Of a stretch of DNA of 44,049 nucleotides, positions 42,521 to 44,049 are shown in pieces. Source of the stretch: Arthrobacter sp. (lineage in GTDB: Bacteria > Actinomycetota > Actinomycetes > Actinomycetales > Micrococcaceae); contig NZ_JAPSHJ010000030.1 in NCBI RefSeq assembly GCF_031179985.1, forward strand, positions 1 through 44,049. Reading direction: 5' to 3'. The position numbers and the translations under genes were made by a program. Numbering within the stretch: position 1 is the stretch's first letter; every line of letters begins with the position of its first letter. Under the pieces are notes generated by a model. It saw nothing but the letters and a program-made list of their open reading frames with translations. It was not told the origin of the DNA and did no database searches.

Positions 42521-43156
42521 ATGAAAATCACGCAGTTGTTCCTAGGGCTGGTCACCGCAATCGGCTTGCTGCTTTTTGGTCTTGTTCCGACCGCTGCAGC
42601 TGCTGACACAGCAGATTCGCAGATCGTCATCGTTCATGACACGGCTACCGTTGATTCAACGCTAAAAATCCAGTTTGATGGCCCGATCTCTAAAGAGGCC
42701 GCCCGCCAGATCAAGTCCTCACTTGCGGAGACGCCCCTGATGCAGATACAAAGTGGCGCGACTCCTCCGCTGGTCAACGGGCCCGTCACTAATCAAAACA
42801 TCAGCTGCAGGATCGGAAACTACCGGTTTTCGGATACAAACGGCGCATTCCAGATCCGGAATAATTGCCCTTACAACAATGCCAATTGGAGCTGCCAGAT
42901 ATCCTTACGACTTGCCAGTCAAATCACTGGCAATGTGAATGAGTCGGGACTCGTCTGGTACAAGGCCGGCGTTCTTCAGGGAAAGAATGCACCGCACAGT
43001 GTTCCTGCGAACTACTTTTTCCACGGCACGATGAGCAACGTCAAGAACTATGAAACAGTCACTTACGGAAACCAGCTCTCGTTCAGAATGCTTATTGCGG
43101 GGCGCACGGCTTCGGCGGTACTCACCATCGGTGGAACGGTAAAGATGGTCCCCTAA
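42521..43156 (+). CDS. secreted protein of unknown function
   Basis: A 211-residue protein with a Sec signal peptide (LFLGLVTAIGLLLFGLVPTA, cleavage near AAA-AD) and a mature part rich in Asn, Ser and Thr with three cysteines. Base composition is clearly less GC-rich than the flanking genes, suggesting transfer. No family recognised. A 12-bp terminator hairpin follows. Confidence 0.7.
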   Translation: MKITQLFLGLVTAIGLLLFGLVPTAAAADTADSQIVIVHDTATVDSTLKIQFDGPISKEAARQIKSSLAETPLMQIQSGATPPLVNGPVTNQNISCRIGNYRFSDTNGAFQIRNNCPYNNANWSCQISLRLASQITGNVNESGLVWYKAGVLQGKNAPHSVPANYFFHGTMSNVKNYETVTYGNQLSFRMLIAGRTASAVLTIGGTVKMVP

Positions 43157-43217
43157 CGCATGGACTCATCCCGCAACTGCACACCCATCCACCCAGGTAT
43201 GTATAAGTGCAGACCCC

Positions 43218-43250
43218 GGCCCGCGGACCTCGCCTGGTCCGCGGGCCTTT
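43218..43250 (+). terminator. terminator hairpin after secreted-protein gene
   Basis: GGCCCGCGGACC (43218-43229) pairs perfectly with GGTCCGCGGGCC (43236-43247) around loop TCGCCT, followed by TTTCT. It lies 61 bases past the stop of the secreted protein. Confidence 0.85.
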
Positions 43251-43415
43251 CTGCAACAATTGGCACCTTGGCGGTGGGTGTCCCATCGGGGTGGCCCGAT
43301 TCGAAGAAAAGGGCCGCTATCGGCCTGAGGTCGGATTCCCTGCTGACGACTGACACGCAAACGAGCTTGTAATGATTCCCGTGTACTCGCCTACGTAATG
43401 CTCTCCACCCTTAGA

Positions 43416-43438
43416 GATACGTTTTGGTGATGCGTATC
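43416..43438. promoter_or_regulatory. inverted repeat spanning the recombinase start
   Basis: GATACG - 11 bases - CGTATC (43416-43421 and 43433-43438) straddles the recombinase start codon. This could be a resolvase subsite or autoregulatory operator; no second or third subsite of a full res site was found by eye. Confidence 0.35.
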
Positions 43439-44002
43439 GGATATGGGCGGGTTTCCACCCATGAACAGAATCCAGAAGCCCAACACGATGCACTGACCGC
43501 GGCCGGTTGCGAGCAGGTCTTCATCGACACGGCCTCCGGGAAGCTCGCCCGCCGGCCCGAGCTCGAGAAGGCGCTGCTGTCGACGAACCGGGCAGGGGAC
43601 CAGCTGGTCGTGACAAAGCTCGACAGGCTTGGCCGGTCACTGGAAAACCTCATCGAGCTGTCCAGGAGGTTGCAGGAACGCCGGGTGGACCTTGTCGTGC
43701 TTGACCAGGGCATCGATACATCGACCGCTATAGGGCGGATGTTCTTCCAGATCCTGGGTTCAATCGCGGAGTTCGAGCACTCTTTGATGTCGGAACGAAC
43801 CCGTGACGGGTTGGCCGCTGCCCGTGCACGGGGCCGGACCGGTGGGCAGAAACCAAAACTGGGGCCCCGTCAGGTCAAACTCGCCCGGGAAATGTACGAG
43901 GAAAAGGGCCCGGACGGTAAACGCGCCCACACGGTCGAGCACATCGCTAAGGAATTCGGCGTCACCCGCCCCACCATCTACCGCCACCTGAGCAAACCCT
44001 GA
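43430..44002 (+). CDS. serine recombinase (resolvase/invertase type)
   Basis: A 190-residue site-specific recombinase. [10 protein letters not shown] contains catalytic Ser9; [14 protein letters not shown] and [20 protein letters not shown] match the catalytic domain and E-helix; the C-terminal HTH is [20 protein letters not shown]. Full length for a Tn3-type resolvase or DNA invertase. ATG 43430 is used (in-frame TTG and GTG directly precede it). GATACG (43416) and CGTATC (43433) flank the start as an inverted repeat. It suggests a mobile or plasmid-derived segment at the right end, but no transposase was seen. Confidence 0.92.
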   Translation: MRIGYGRVSTHEQNPEAQHDALTAAGCEQVFIDTASGKLARRPELEKALLSTNRAGDQLVVTKLDRLGRSLENLIELSRRLQERRVDLVVLDQGIDTSTAIGRMFFQILGSIAEFEHSLMSERTRDGLAAARARGRTGGQKPKLGPRQVKLAREMYEEKGPDGKRAHTVEHIAKEFGVTRPTIYRHLSKP

Positions 44003-44049
44003 ATCCAATCCGACGAACGGATCCGGCTCCACCCGTCTCGCTGCCGCCA

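Noticed and set aside
1..44049. tRNA, rRNA, riboswitch or CRISPR features
   Set aside because: No cloverleaf, rRNA-like or regularly spaced repeat sequence was found on reading either strand; a covariance-model scan would be decisive.

Overview
The window comes from a high-GC Gram-positive actinobacterium, most likely Arthrobacter or a close relative (Micrococcaceae). The basis is strong codon bias to G/C in the third position, many GTG/TTG starts, densely overlapping ATGA junctions, and families typical of that group (zf-CGNR regulators, YGQP-rich DUF4190 proteins, LysE/LysG, MsnO8-type LLM oxidoreductases). No rRNA, tRNA or CRISPR array was seen. All family assignments come from reading the sequence and from memory of the families; no search was run.

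Layout. 1-7.8 kb: end of an NAD(P)H-binding protein, an HSL-type esterase, a DUF4190 membrane protein, glutaminase, a PucR-type regulator, and a divergent large PLP-dependent Orn/Lys/Arg decarboxylase. 7.7-16.9 kb: a carbohydrate-utilisation locus. A minus-strand operon (heparinase II/III-like protein, DeoR/LacI hybrid regulator, ThuA-like protein) faces a plus-strand operon (D-2-hydroxyacid dehydrogenase, sugar-binding lipoprotein, two ABC permeases, YesL-like DUF624 protein). A perfect 12-bp inverted repeat lies in the shared promoter region. 16.9-17.1 kb: a 48-residue small protein gene.

17.3-28.0 kb is the most unusual part: two divergent, translationally coupled operons. Minus strand: alpha/beta hydrolase, a protein of unknown family, an LLM flavin oxidoreductase and a truncated, degenerate adenylation-like protein. 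Plus strand: a cupin protein, a non-hydrolysing UDP-GlcNAc 2-epimerase, an MFS exporter, a seven-bladed-propeller-like protein, a Tat-exported bicovalent-flavin (BBE/hexose-oxidase type) oxidase and an acyltransferase 3. The propeller and cupin proteins look like the two halves of fungal aldos-2-ulose dehydratase/isomerase (AUDH), here as separate genes. I infer an undescribed pathway that turns a sugar or (UDP-)amino sugar into a dehydrated pyranone-like product, exports it and finishes it outside the membrane. An XRE/MmyB regulator and a 14-TM drug exporter follow after a strong terminator.

30.6-38.8 kb: a decayed RHS core fragment, LysE/LysG, a TetR regulator divergent from a FabF-like ketosynthase with twin TTGTA-N5-TACAA operators, a CGNR regulator divergent from a second LLM oxidoreductase, a VOC protein and a PhzF-like isomerase. 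A 25-bp repeat (24/25) occurs at the RHS scar and before the VOC gene. 39-44 kb: mostly lineage-specific small, lipo- and secreted proteins, ending in a serine recombinase, which suggests an accessory segment.
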